Source: Rhodoferax sp.
Lineage (GTDB): Bacteria; Pseudomonadota; Gammaproteobacteria; Burkholderiales; Burkholderiaceae_C
Assembly (NCBI RefSeq): GCF_028689295.1
Contig: NZ_JAQTWL010000016.1
Location: forward strand, 1-64,000
Direction: 5' to 3'
DNA: 64,000 nt
The stretch's first letter is position 1; each line of letters begins with the position of its first letter. Below the pieces are notes generated by a model. That model was not told the origin of the DNA and did not search any database. It saw only the letters and a program-made list of their open reading frames with translations. Of the stretch, positions 44,930 to 53,539 are shown in pieces. The translations under genes and the position numbers were made by a program.

Positions 44930-47900
44930 TCATGCGCCAGCCGGCGTGACTTGGTGGAGCCGCTGGCGACGCTTGACCAGGGTTTTGCCGGCTTCGTCAA
45001 AGGTAAACTTTTGCAACTGGTCGGCCAGTGGCTTGAAGTCTTCGCCCAGCGCCAGCGCCAGTGCCGCCGCATGCTGCTGGAAAAGCGACAAGGCCGCTGC
45101 GTCGCTGTGGCGCAATAGCTCTTCAAGCTGTGCCAACACGGTTTGCACCAGGCGCGCATCCGGCATGACCAGCGGTTCGGTCGGGGCATCCGCCGCATCG
45201 CCCGGCCTGCCGGGTTGGACGATGCTGGCGCTGGCTTGCGGTAACCATGTCAGCAGGCTGGCGTACAGGGTCTCCGGCTCGATTGGTTTGGCCACAAAGT
45301 CGTTCATGCCCGCCTCACGGGCCAGCTCGCGGTCGGGGGCAAAGGTGTTCCCCGAGAGCGCAATGATCGGTAGCGTTTGCCCCATGGGCAGGGCGCGTAG
45401 CGCGCGGGTGGCCTGCAAGCCGTCGATCAGCGGCATTTGCAGGTCCATCAGGATCAGGTCATACCCATCAGGCTGATCGCGCACCAGGTCCAGCACCTGC
45501 TGGCCATTGCTGGCAGTGGTGACCAGCAGCCCGACCTGCAGGAGCATTTCTTGCGCCACTTCAAGATTCAGCGGGTTGTCGTCGGCCAGCAAGACCCGCT
45601 GGCCGCGGTGCAACGCCAGCAGTTGTTGTCTGCCATTGGCTCCCGATGGCAAGGCGAGCCGGAGCTGCGGGCTTTGTCTGAGTGTGACGCGGGCGGTGAA
45701 CCAGAACGTGCTGCCCTGGCCCGGTACGCTGCTCACGCCGGCATCGCCGCCCATGAGTTGTGCCAGGCTGCGGGTAATGGCCAGGCCCAGTCCGGTGCCA
45801 CCATATTGCCGGGTGGTGGAGGCATCGCCCTGCTCAAAAGTAGTGAACAGGCGGCTCACGGTGGCAGCACTCAAGCCAATGCCGGTGTCGGTGACTTCAA
45901 AGCGCACGGTGACCTGCTCGCCCACACGGCTGACCTCGCTGACGTCGATGCTGACGCTGCCTTTCGGGGTGAACTTGATGGCATTGCCGGCCAGGTTCAG
46001 CAGCGCCTGGCGCAGCCGGGTGGCGTCGGCCTGGACCCATAGCGCCAGGGCGTCGCCCCCCACCTGCAGTGTCAGCCCCTTGTCCAGCGCGTCGGCTTCA
46101 ATCAGGGTTTGCACATTGCCGACCACCTCGGTGATCTGGAACTGGCGGCTCTCCAGCGTGATCTTTCCGGCTTCTATTTTGGAAATGTCGAGCACGTCGT
46201 TGAGGATCGACAACAGGTGGCGGCTGGCGCTGTCGATCTTGTTGAGTTTGTCGATTTGCGCCGGGTTGTCACTGCCGCTGCTGCGCAGCAGGTGGCTGAG
46301 TCCCAGGATGGCGTTCATGGGCGTTCGGATTTCATGGCTCATGTTGGCCAGAAATGTGCTTTTGGCCTGGCTGGCCGCCTCGGCCTCGGCGCGCGCCTTC
46401 GTCAGCTCCTGCGTGCGCTGGGCTACCAGCTCTTCGAGGTGGTGGCGGTAGCCGTCGAGTTCGAGGCCGATGTTCTTTTTTTCGGTGATGTCTTCCTTGA
46501 CCGCGACGTAATGGGTGATGCTGCCATCGGGCTGGCGCAGCGGGGTGATGATGGCGAACTCGACGTATTCGCTGCCGTCCTTGCGCTTGTTGTAAAACTC
46601 GCCTTTCCACATCCTGCCCTGGCGCATCGCAGCCCACAGGTCGTCGTAAGTGCGCTTGGGCGTTTTGCCGGAATGCAGGATCTTCGGGTTTTGCCCCGTC
46701 ACCTCCTCCGATGTGTAGCCCGTGGCCTGCAAAAAAGCCTCGTTGACGTATTCAATTTCGGCGTTCAAGTTGGTGATGACGATGCTCTCGGGGCTTTGCG
46801 CCACGGCCAGCGACACTTTGCGCAATTGCGCCTGTGTTTTTTCGCGCGTGGTCACATCCTGGACCAAGACCATTTGGGCGGATCGCCCGTCGAAGGTGAT
46901 CGGGTGCGCGGCGATTTCGACCAGCATCACCTCACCGTTTTTGTGCAAATGCTGGCAGATGCTGCCCTGGCAAGGCGCTTCAGTGCCGCTGGTCAAAATG
47001 TCTGGCAGGACGGGTAGCATCTGTTGTGGCCGGATGTCGCGCAGCGTCATGGCCATGAATTCGTCGCGACTGAAGCCATAGTGGTCAACGGCGGCGTCGT
47101 TGACCGACAAAAATGCCAGTGTTTCCAGGTCGAACACCCACATCGGGAGGGGGTTGCTGTCGTACAGGGTTTTGTAGAGTGCCTGGCTGTTTTTCAAGGC
47201 AGCATCGGCACGGCGCTGGCGCACGATGCGCCAGATGGCCTCGGCAATCAGGCGCACGGTCTCCAAATCTTTGTCGGTGTAAAGCGTTGGCTTGTTGCCC
47301 ACGCCAGCCATCATGCGCACCACGCCGCCCTCCAGCACCGGCACGCTGATCAGACGGTCCAGCCGCGCGTGGCCCTCTGGCAGACCGTGTTCACCGCTGG
47401 CTTTGGCGTAGTCGTTGAATACCACCGGTGCCTTTTGGCGCAGCGCGTCGGCCCAGATGCCCGCCTGGCTGACGGGATAGTTGCTGTCAAAAGCGGCGCT
47501 GCAGTAGTGCGCCAATGTGTCGCTCGACCAGGTCACCAGTTCGATGGACTCCTGGTCTTCGTTGACAACATGGATGAAGCCGATCTGGCTGGCGGTGAGT
47601 TGTTCGGCGACCTCCAGGCCATGCCGCATGAAGCTGCGCTCGTCCATGGCTTCGGCGGCGGCAGGCAGGTCGAGCAGCGCCTGGGCGCGGCGCGCGAATT
47701 GCGTGAGGGTGCTTTGCTCGTGCAGTTGCGCCGCCGCGGACTGCTGGAGCCAGCGCTGGCCCAAAATAAACAGCCAGGCGCTGGTGACCAGCACGAACAA
47801 GCCACCCTTGTAGGTGCTGAATCTGACGAGGTCGGCCGGGTCGTTGACCAGCCATCCCAAAATTTGGTCAGAAAAGACGATCCACAACATCGCAAAGCTG

Positions 47901-47992
47901 GCATAACTCAGCGTGATCTTGAGCGCCATCTGGTTCGGTGTCAGTTCAAGTGAGGTTTTGCGCGCAGACCTTGGCGGCACAGAAGGATTCAT
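44930..47992 (-). CDS. hybrid sensor histidine kinase (TM-GAF-PAS-PAS-HisKA-ATPase-REC)
   Basis: The 1020-residue protein has two N-terminal membrane helices (about 24-45 and 63-82), a GAF domain (about 110-265), two PAS domains (about 270-385 and 395-510), a short coiled coil, HisKA with MSHEIRTPMNAILG, an ATPase domain (NLAGNAIKFTPKG, DTGIGLS, GGTGLGLAI) and a receiver domain with LILMDLQMPLIDG. The C-terminal 90 residues are helical and recall a phosphotransfer domain, but the expected histidine motif is not clear. It lies 29 bases after the HD-GYP gene, its likely partner. Confidence 0.9.
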   Translation of the reverse strand: MNPSVPPRSARKTSLELTPNQMALKITLSYASFAMLWIVFSDQILGWLVNDPADLVRFSTYKGGLFVLVTSAWLFILGQRWLQQSAAAQLHEQSTLTQFARRAQALLDLPAAAEAMDERSFMRHGLEVAEQLTASQIGFIHVVNEDQESIELVTWSSDTLAHYCSAAFDSNYPVSQAGIWADALRQKAPVVFNDYAKASGEHGLPEGHARLDRLISVPVLEGGVVRMMAGVGNKPTLYTDKDLETVRLIAEAIWRIVRQRRADAALKNSQALYKTLYDSNPLPMWVFDLETLAFLSVNDAAVDHYGFSRDEFMAMTLRDIRPQQMLPVLPDILTSGTEAPCQGSICQHLHKNGEVMLVEIAAHPITFDGRSAQMVLVQDVTTREKTQAQLRKVSLAVAQSPESIVITNLNAEIEYVNEAFLQATGYTSEEVTGQNPKILHSGKTPKRTYDDLWAAMRQGRMWKGEFYNKRKDGSEYVEFAIITPLRQPDGSITHYVAVKEDITEKKNIGLELDGYRHHLEELVAQRTQELTKARAEAEAASQAKSTFLANMSHEIRTPMNAILGLSHLLRSSGSDNPAQIDKLNKIDSASRHLLSILNDVLDISKIEAGKITLESRQFQITEVVGNVQTLIEADALDKGLTLQVGGDALALWVQADATRLRQALLNLAGNAIKFTPKGSVSIDVSEVSRVGEQVTVRFEVTDTGIGLSAATVSRLFTTFEQGDASTTRQYGGTGLGLAITRSLAQLMGGDAGVSSVPGQGSTFWFTARVTLRQSPQLRLALPSGANGRQQLLALHRGQRVLLADDNPLNLEVAQEMLLQVGLLVTTASNGQQVLDLVRDQPDGYDLILMDLQMPLIDGLQATRALRALPMGQTLPIIALSGNTFAPDRELAREAGMNDFVAKPIEPETLYASLLTWLPQASASIVQPGRPGDAADAPTEPLVMPDARLVQTVLAQLEELLRHSDAAALSLFQQHAAALALALGEDFKPLADQLQKFTFDEAGKTLVKRRQRLHQVTPAGA

Positions 47993-48021
47993 GGCGTCAT
48001 GCAGGGAGCCAGTGGTGGAGT

Positions 48022-49128
48022 TCAGGCGCTGATCACGGCATCGTCACGATGCTGTACAGCGATGGCGACGAATGCCGCGAAATTGGCCAGAAAGGTATCA
48101 ACGATATCCGGATCAAAATGCTTGCCACGTTGCTCGGCCATGATGTCCCGGGCTTTGTCAAACGAGATTGCCGCTTTGTACACTCGCGCCGAGATCAGGG
48201 CGTCGAATACATCGACCACCGCCATCAGGCGCGCAGCGACCGGGATGGCATCGCCCGCCAGCTGGTCAGGGTAGCCCGTGCCATCCCATTTCTCATGGTG
48301 CCAATGGGCAATTTCCTTGGCCAGCGTCAAAAACTCCAGCGGCCGTTCGATGTCCTGCTCTGCCAACTCGATCGCATCGCTGCCCAGTTTTGAATGGCTT
48401 TGCATGATGGCCCACTCCGGGTTTGTGAGCTTTCCGGGTTTGTTCAGAATATGGTCGGGAATCCCCACCTTGCCGATGTCGTGCATGGGGGTCGATCGCG
48501 TCAACAGGCTGATGCAGCGCGGGGTGAGCGTTGACTGAAAGCGCGGGTGGTCCTTGAGCAAGTCAGCCAGCAGCGCCATGTAGCCCTGGGTGCGCGCCAG
48601 ATGCTTGCCGGTTTCGGGGTCGCGGGTTTCGGCCAGATGCGCCAGCGCGCGGATGCTGACCTGCTGGATGAGATCGTTCTCGGTCATGCGCCGGGCCACT
48701 TCGGCCTCGAGTGTGGCGTTTTGGTCCTGCAGCCAGTCACGCGCCTGCTTGGCCTGCAACTGCGTGCTCACGCGTGCCAGCACAATGGCTGGCGTGATCG
48801 GTTTGGTGATGTAGTCCACGGCGCCCATGCCCAGTCCACGTTCTTCTTCGCGCGGATTGCAAAGCGCGGTCAGGAAGATCACCGGAATGTTGGCGCTGAG
48901 CGCATCGGCCCGCAGTGCCTGCAACACCTGGTAGCCGTTCATGCCCGGCATCATCACGTCGAGCAGGATCAGATCGGGACGCGGCACGGTCGTGGCAATT
49001 TGCACGGCGCGTTCGCCGTTGTTGGCGGCCAGCACACGGTACAGCGGCTGCAGCAATTCGCTCAGGACGAAGAGATTCTCGGGTGAATCGTCAACAATCA
49101 GCAGGGTCGGACGGGTGGAGTCGTGCAT
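48022..49128 (-). CDS. response regulator with HD-GYP phosphodiesterase domain
   Basis: The 368-residue protein has a receiver domain with Asp57 (LILLDVMMPGMNG), a short coiled linker and an HD-GYP domain with HDIGKVGIPD and HHEKWDGTGYPD, the catalytic signatures for hydrolysis of cyclic di-GMP. It should lower cyclic di-GMP when phosphorylated, probably by the hybrid kinase next to it. ctggagac precedes the ATG at 49128. The window also holds a GGDEF protein, so synthesis and degradation are both present. Confidence 0.93.
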   Translation of the reverse strand: MHDSTRPTLLIVDDSPENLFVLSELLQPLYRVLAANNGERAVQIATTVPRPDLILLDVMMPGMNGYQVLQALRADALSANIPVIFLTALCNPREEERGLGMGAVDYITKPITPAIVLARVSTQLQAKQARDWLQDQNATLEAEVARRMTENDLIQQVSIRALAHLAETRDPETGKHLARTQGYMALLADLLKDHPRFQSTLTPRCISLLTRSTPMHDIGKVGIPDHILNKPGKLTNPEWAIMQSHSKLGSDAIELAEQDIERPLEFLTLAKEIAHWHHEKWDGTGYPDQLAGDAIPVAARLMAVVDVFDALISARVYKAAISFDKARDIMAEQRGKHFDPDIVDTFLANFAAFVAIAVQHRDDAVISA

Positions 49129-49213
49129 GCTTGTCTCCAGCAAGTATGAGAACACTACGAAAGGACGCATTAGACATCAAACGCATGGGTGCCTCAACCC
49201 GTGATGGCGTGGC

Positions 49214-50320
49214 TTATTGTTTGGCACCCAGCGCCATTGCAGCAGCCCGAGAGGCGGCCAGAGCGTCGGCGTCGGGAGGCGTCTGGGTCGGCCAGCCCTG
49301 CAGGTGCTGCTGGGTGATCTCGCTCAAGGCGGTGATCCAGGCAGGGTCGTCGTTAAGGCATGGAATGTACTGAAACTCTTTGCCGCCGGCGTGCAGGAAA
49401 GCCTCGCGCGCTTCCATGTTGATTTCTTCCAGTGTTTCCAGACAGTCGCTGGTAAAGGCCGGGCACACCACATCGACGCGTTTGACACCGGCCTGGCCCA
49501 TGTCGATCAGGGTCGGCTCGGTGTAGGGCTCCAGCCATTTGGCACGGCCCAGGCGCGACTGGAAGCTCACCTTGTACTGCTCTTTCGACAAGCCCAGATG
49601 CTCGGCCAGCAGGCGCGCGGTCTTGAAGCATTCGCAGTGGTAGGGGTCGCCCAGGTGCAGCGTGCGCTCGGGCACGCCGTGAAAACTCATCAGCAGCACA
49701 TCGGGGCGGCCATGGTCTTGCCAATGGTGCTTGACCCGGCCGGCCAGGGCGGCAATGTAGCGGGCGTCGTCGTGGTAGTGGTTGATGAAACGCAGCTCCG
49801 GGATGTTGCGCGTCTTGCCAGCCCAGTCGTAAACCGCGTCGAACAAACTGGCGGTGGTGGTGGCCGAATACTGCGGGTAGGCCGGCACGATCAGCACGCG
49901 GGTGGTGCCCTCGGCCTTGAGTTGGTCAAGCTGCGATGCGATCGACGTGCTGCCATAACGCATGGCGTAGCGCACCTGCACCTGGTGGCCGCGCTGACCC
50001 AGCCAGCCATGCAGCATCTTGGCCTGTTTTTCGGTCCAGATTTTCAGCGGCGAGCCCTCGGGCAGCCAGACACTGGCGTATTTGGCGCCCGATTTGGCGG
50101 GCCGAAAGCGCAGGATGATGCCGTGCAGGATCAACAGCCAGAGCAGGCGCGGCACCTCGACCACCCGCGGGTCGCCCAGAAACTCGCTTAAAAAACGCCG
50201 CACATCGGGCGTGCTGGGCGAATCTGGCGTGCCCAGATTGCAGTACAGCACGGCGGTGCGCGGCGTTTGGCCGTGTTGAAACGGCGGTTCTTTGGCGAAG
50301 GGGGAGGTGAGTAGGGTCAT
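49214..50320 (-). CDS. hemH: ferrochelatase
   Basis: Ferrochelatase inserts iron into protoporphyrin IX, the last step of haem synthesis. The 368-residue protein shows VLYCNLGTPDSP, MRYGSTSI, PAYPQYSATTTAS, the catalytic histidine in LMSFHGVPERTL, and the acidic VVCPAFTSDCLETLEEI. The ATG at 50320 starts MTLLTSPFAKEPPF as in related species; the open frame extends upstream without similarity. It follows hpnE by 55 bases on the same strand. Confidence 0.95.
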   Translation of the reverse strand: MTLLTSPFAKEPPFQHGQTPRTAVLYCNLGTPDSPSTPDVRRFLSEFLGDPRVVEVPRLLWLLILHGIILRFRPAKSGAKYASVWLPEGSPLKIWTEKQAKMLHGWLGQRGHQVQVRYAMRYGSTSIASQLDQLKAEGTTRVLIVPAYPQYSATTTASLFDAVYDWAGKTRNIPELRFINHYHDDARYIAALAGRVKHHWQDHGRPDVLLMSFHGVPERTLHLGDPYHCECFKTARLLAEHLGLSKEQYKVSFQSRLGRAKWLEPYTEPTLIDMGQAGVKRVDVVCPAFTSDCLETLEEINMEAREAFLHAGGKEFQYIPCLNDDPAWITALSEITQQHLQGWPTQTPPDADALAASRAAAMALGAKQ

Positions 50321-50375
50321 ATGGCTATTTTCGTTGACTTGGATAGATGGATGCCGCACGGGGTTTTTGAATCCG

Positions 50376-51671
50376 TCACAGCAAGGCCACCACAGCGCAG
50401 CCGCTGCGCACAGCGCCTTCCAGCGTGGCAGGGTAAGGGCCGGCCACATAGTCGCCACAGGCCAGCAGGCCCGGCGCAATGTCGATGGGCGGGCGTTGCA
50501 GGCCCGGGGTGCAGGCAAAAGTTGCGCGCTTTTCCAGCACCGTTTGCACCGGTTGCAAGGCCAGGCCAAGCTGCGCCTGGGCCTGCGCCAGCACCTGGGT
50601 TTGCAGCGTGGCGCGCTCGCCCTGGGCGGCGCTGACCACAAAAGCCAGCAGACCTGCCGGGCCGCCCAACTGACCCCTGTCAAAGACAAACTGGGCTGGC
50701 TGCTGTGCGCTGCTGTGCAAGGCGAGCATGGGCTGAGGCAAGCTGGTTTGCGGCGCCCAGGCATAGACCGTGGCAATGGCCTCAAACTGCAGGGCCTGTG
50801 TGGTATCGACCCAGTTCTGCACTTTTGCTGCGACGGCCGGGGACGCCTCTTTGGCGCAGGCGTTGATGACTTGTGCCGCTTGGGACGCCGAGGTGGCCAG
50901 GATCACTGCGTCGAACAATTCACTCTGCACAAGCCATTGCCGTCCTTGCATTTGCATGGATCCAACGCGCTGCCCCAGCTTGAGCAGGCCGCCGCGCGCA
51001 AGCAGCCAGCTTGCGGCCGCGTCAGGAAACAAGGCGCTCAGGTCCATCCGGGGAAGCAGCAGGCGCGAGCCACCTGGCACGCCGAACAGGGCGTCGCGCA
51101 TGACGCGCAAAAACACCTGGGCGCTGGATTGTTCGGGCGCTGTGTTGAGTGCCGAGACACACAGCGGATCGATCAGTTCGGCGTTAATTTTTGGCGTTAG
51201 GTGTCGGCAGAGCTCAGCCACCGAAAGCGTGTCCGCACAGTTGAAACTCTGGCGCTTCCAGCCCAGCGCCGCACGCAACAGCGACCATTTGTCACCCGGC
51301 GACCAGCCACGGGCTTGCAGGATGCCACCCAGTGCGTCCAGCGGGGTCGGCCACGCGGCAAATCTCAGGCCCAGGCCGTCGGGGAACTGCAGCGTCATGG
51401 GCAAATCGAGCAGCGCGGCCTCGGGCGAAATGCCGACCAGGCGCAGCAAGGCCAGCGCTTCGGTGTAGGCGCCAATCAGGATGTGCTGGCCGTTGTCGAG
51501 CCGCACCGGCATGCCATCAGGCAGCGTCCGGGTGGTGCTGCTGGTGATGACTCTGGCGCGGCCGCCGATTGCATGGGAGGCCTCGAAAACCGTGACCCGA
51601 TGGCCCGCTTGCGTGGCCTTGACGGCAGCTGCCAGACCGGCCCAGCCGGCGCCGATGATGGCAACTTTCAA
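50376..51671 (-). CDS. hpnE: hydroxysqualene dehydroxylase HpnE
   Basis: HpnE is an FAD-dependent enzyme that reduces hydroxysqualene to squalene. The 431-residue protein begins with the dinucleotide fold IIGAGWAGLAAAVKATQAGHRVTVFEAS and the GGRAR motif, has the NGQHILIGAY segment, and ends with the FAD-binding GLLACGDYVAGPYPATLEGAVRSG. It overlaps hpnD by ATGA, completing the three-step squalene route with hpnC and hpnD. Confidence 0.93.
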   Translation of the reverse strand: MKVAIIGAGWAGLAAAVKATQAGHRVTVFEASHAIGGRARVITSSTTRTLPDGMPVRLDNGQHILIGAYTEALALLRLVGISPEAALLDLPMTLQFPDGLGLRFAAWPTPLDALGGILQARGWSPGDKWSLLRAALGWKRQSFNCADTLSVAELCRHLTPKINAELIDPLCVSALNTAPEQSSAQVFLRVMRDALFGVPGGSRLLLPRMDLSALFPDAAASWLLARGGLLKLGQRVGSMQMQGRQWLVQSELFDAVILATSASQAAQVINACAKEASPAVAAKVQNWVDTTQALQFEAIATVYAWAPQTSLPQPMLALHSSAQQPAQFVFDRGQLGGPAGLLAFVVSAAQGERATLQTQVLAQAQAQLGLALQPVQTVLEKRATFACTPGLQRPPIDIAPGLLACGDYVAGPYPATLEGAVRSGCAVVALL

Positions 51672-52507
51672 AGCCGCCCCAGCGCCTGCACTTTCCAGGC
51701 CAGCCAGAGCTTGCGCAGGGGCGTCAGGCTGATGCGCTGGTGCAGCACGGCAAAGTTGTCGCGTTCGATCTCGGCCAGCAGCGCGCGGTAAATGCTGGCC
51801 ATCATCAGGCCGGGTTTTTGCGCGCGGCAGTCCGATGCGGGCAGCAGCGCCAGCGCCTGGTCGTACAGGCTTTGGGCGCGCTTGGCCTGAAAGCGCATCA
51901 GCGCAATAAAGCGGTCGGAATAAGTGCCGTTCAAAATCTCTTGCGCCGTGACGCCGAACTGTTTCAGGTCGCTGGCCGGCAGGTAAATGCGACCGCGTCG
52001 CGCGTCCTCGCCGACATCGCGAATGATGTTCGTCATCTGCAGCGCCTGCCCCAGGGTGTGCGCGTACTGGATGGTTTGCGGGTGGGTCTGGCCAAATATC
52101 TGCGCCGCCACTTCGCCGACGACGCCGGCCACCAGGTGGCAGTAATTTTGCAGGCCTGCGTAGTCCAGGTAGCGGGTCTGGCTGAGGTCCATCTGGCAGC
52201 CTTCGATGACGGCCTGCAGGTGGCGCTCCTCAATCTGGTAACTGGCCGCCAGAGGCATCAGCGCCTGCAGCACCGGGTGGCTGGGCGTGCCGGCAAAGGC
52301 CTTGGCCACTTCGGCGCGCCACCATTGCAGTTTGGTGGCGGCCACGCCGGGGTCCACCATGTCATCGACCACATCATCGACTTCGCGGCAAAAGGCATAA
52401 AAGGCGGTGATGGCGGCGCGCTTGGGCGCTGGCAAAAACAAAAAAGCGTAATAAAAACTGCTGCCCGAGGCGGCGGCTTTTTGCTGGACGTAGTCTTGCG
52501 GGGTCAT
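51668..52507 (-). CDS. hpnD: presqualene diphosphate synthase HpnD
   Basis: HpnD condenses two farnesyl diphosphates to presqualene diphosphate. The 279-residue protein has the first aspartate motif in YAFCREVDDVVDD, the second in NIIRDVGEDARRGRIYLP, and the YCHLVAGVVGE helix. The ATG at 52507 gives MTPQDYVQQKAAASGSSFYYAF, a family-typical start. It lies 44 bases after hpnC. Confidence 0.94.
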   Translation of the reverse strand: MTPQDYVQQKAAASGSSFYYAFLFLPAPKRAAITAFYAFCREVDDVVDDMVDPGVAATKLQWWRAEVAKAFAGTPSHPVLQALMPLAASYQIEERHLQAVIEGCQMDLSQTRYLDYAGLQNYCHLVAGVVGEVAAQIFGQTHPQTIQYAHTLGQALQMTNIIRDVGEDARRGRIYLPASDLKQFGVTAQEILNGTYSDRFIALMRFQAKRAQSLYDQALALLPASDCRAQKPGLMMASIYRALLAEIERDNFAVLHQRISLTPLRKLWLAWKVQALGRL

Positions 52508-52551
52508 GGGCGGTTCAAGGATGGCGTCCGAGTTTAAACAGGTCGGGCGAT

Positions 52552-53421
52552 TCACCGCATCCACAGCGCCCGCCAAAGCATCCCGGGTACATCCCGGGCT
52601 GTGAGTTTGGGCCTTGTGCGCCAGGTGGCAAAGCGCAAAGCCTCGATTTTGTCCAGAATGCGCAGGCCGCCTTGCACGACCAGGCGCAGCTCCCAACCTG
52701 CTCGGCCCGGGATGCGGCGGGCCAGCGGCGCGCCGGCTTGCATCAGTGCACGGGCTGACGTGGCGTAGGCGGTGATCAGCCGTGTTGCGCTGTCACTGTG
52801 GCTGCCGGGCTGCAGGTCTGCGTCCAGCACGCCGTGCGCGGCCATCGTCTGCACACTGGGGTACCAACGCCCGCGCGCCACATCGGTTGAGACGTCCTGC
52901 CAGAAATTGATGAGTTGCAAGGCGCTGCAAATCTGGTCGCTCTGCGTCAGCGAGAGGTTGTCGCTGATGCCGTACAGGTGCAGCAGCAAACGCCCCACCG
53001 GGTTGGCCGAGCGCGTGCAGTAGTCCAGCAACTCGGCATCATCCGGGTAGCGGCGCTGCGCTGCGGTGTAACGAACGTCCTGCGCAAAGGCATCGAGCAG
53101 GTCGGTCAGCAGGGGCACCGGCAAGCTGAAAGCGCGCAGCACCTCACGCAGGGGCTCGAAAACCTGCGGCCATTGGCCGCTGTGTGCCTGCTCGCTGGCA
53201 ATGGCCAGCAGGTCAGCCCGGTACCGCGACAGCGCGTCCAGCCTTTGCGCGGCGCTGGCATCGCCTTCGTCGGCCAGGTCATCGGCCGTGCGGGCAAAGT
53301 GGTAGATGGCGGCAATGGCCGGGCGCAGGCGTGGCGGGCATAGCCAGGAGGCCACCGGAAAATTTTCGTAGTGTTCAACCGGCGTGCTGGTGGTGTGGGT
53401 GTTGTCGGGTGGCGTGTTCAC
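52552..53421 (-). CDS. hpnC: squalene synthase-like HpnC (hydroxysqualene synthase)
   Basis: HpnC converts presqualene diphosphate to hydroxysqualene. The 289-residue protein has [12 protein letters not shown] near the start, the aspartate motif in [29 protein letters not shown] and a second motif [15 protein letters not shown]. The start is uncertain: GTG at 53421 gives a short lead before the conserved part, while an ATG at 53541 would overlap the clpB start. Squalene feeds hopanoid synthesis, although no squalene-hopene cyclase is in this window. Confidence 0.9.
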   Translation of the reverse strand: MNTPPDNTHTTSTPVEHYENFPVASWLCPPRLRPAIAAIYHFARTADDLADEGDASAAQRLDALSRYRADLLAIASEQAHSGQWPQVFEPLREVLRAFSLPVPLLTDLLDAFAQDVRYTAAQRRYPDDAELLDYCTRSANPVGRLLLHLYGISDNLSLTQSDQICSALQLINFWQDVSTDVARGRWYPSVQTMAAHGVLDADLQPGSHSDSATRLITAYATSARALMQAGAPLARRIPGRAGWELRLVVQGGLRILDKIEALRFATWRTRPKLTARDVPGMLWRALWMR

Positions 53422-53481
53422 AGGGGTCGGCGCAAAGATCGCCTCTTGGGCAGGATGGAGGACAACTGTAGCAGGCGCGGG

Positions 53482-53509
53482 CTTGAAAGCCGGACAAATG
53501 GCCTCACCT
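53482..53509 (+). promoter_or_regulatory. candidate sigma-32 heat-shock promoter of clpB
   Basis: The -35 box cttgaaa (53482-53488) matches the heat-shock consensus exactly and is followed after 13 bases by cctcacct (53502-53509), a partial match to the -10 consensus ccccat-t. It lies 31 bases before the clpB start. Confidence 0.6.
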
Positions 53510-53539
53510 CCTGAACAATCCAATTCGAAGGGAACTCTC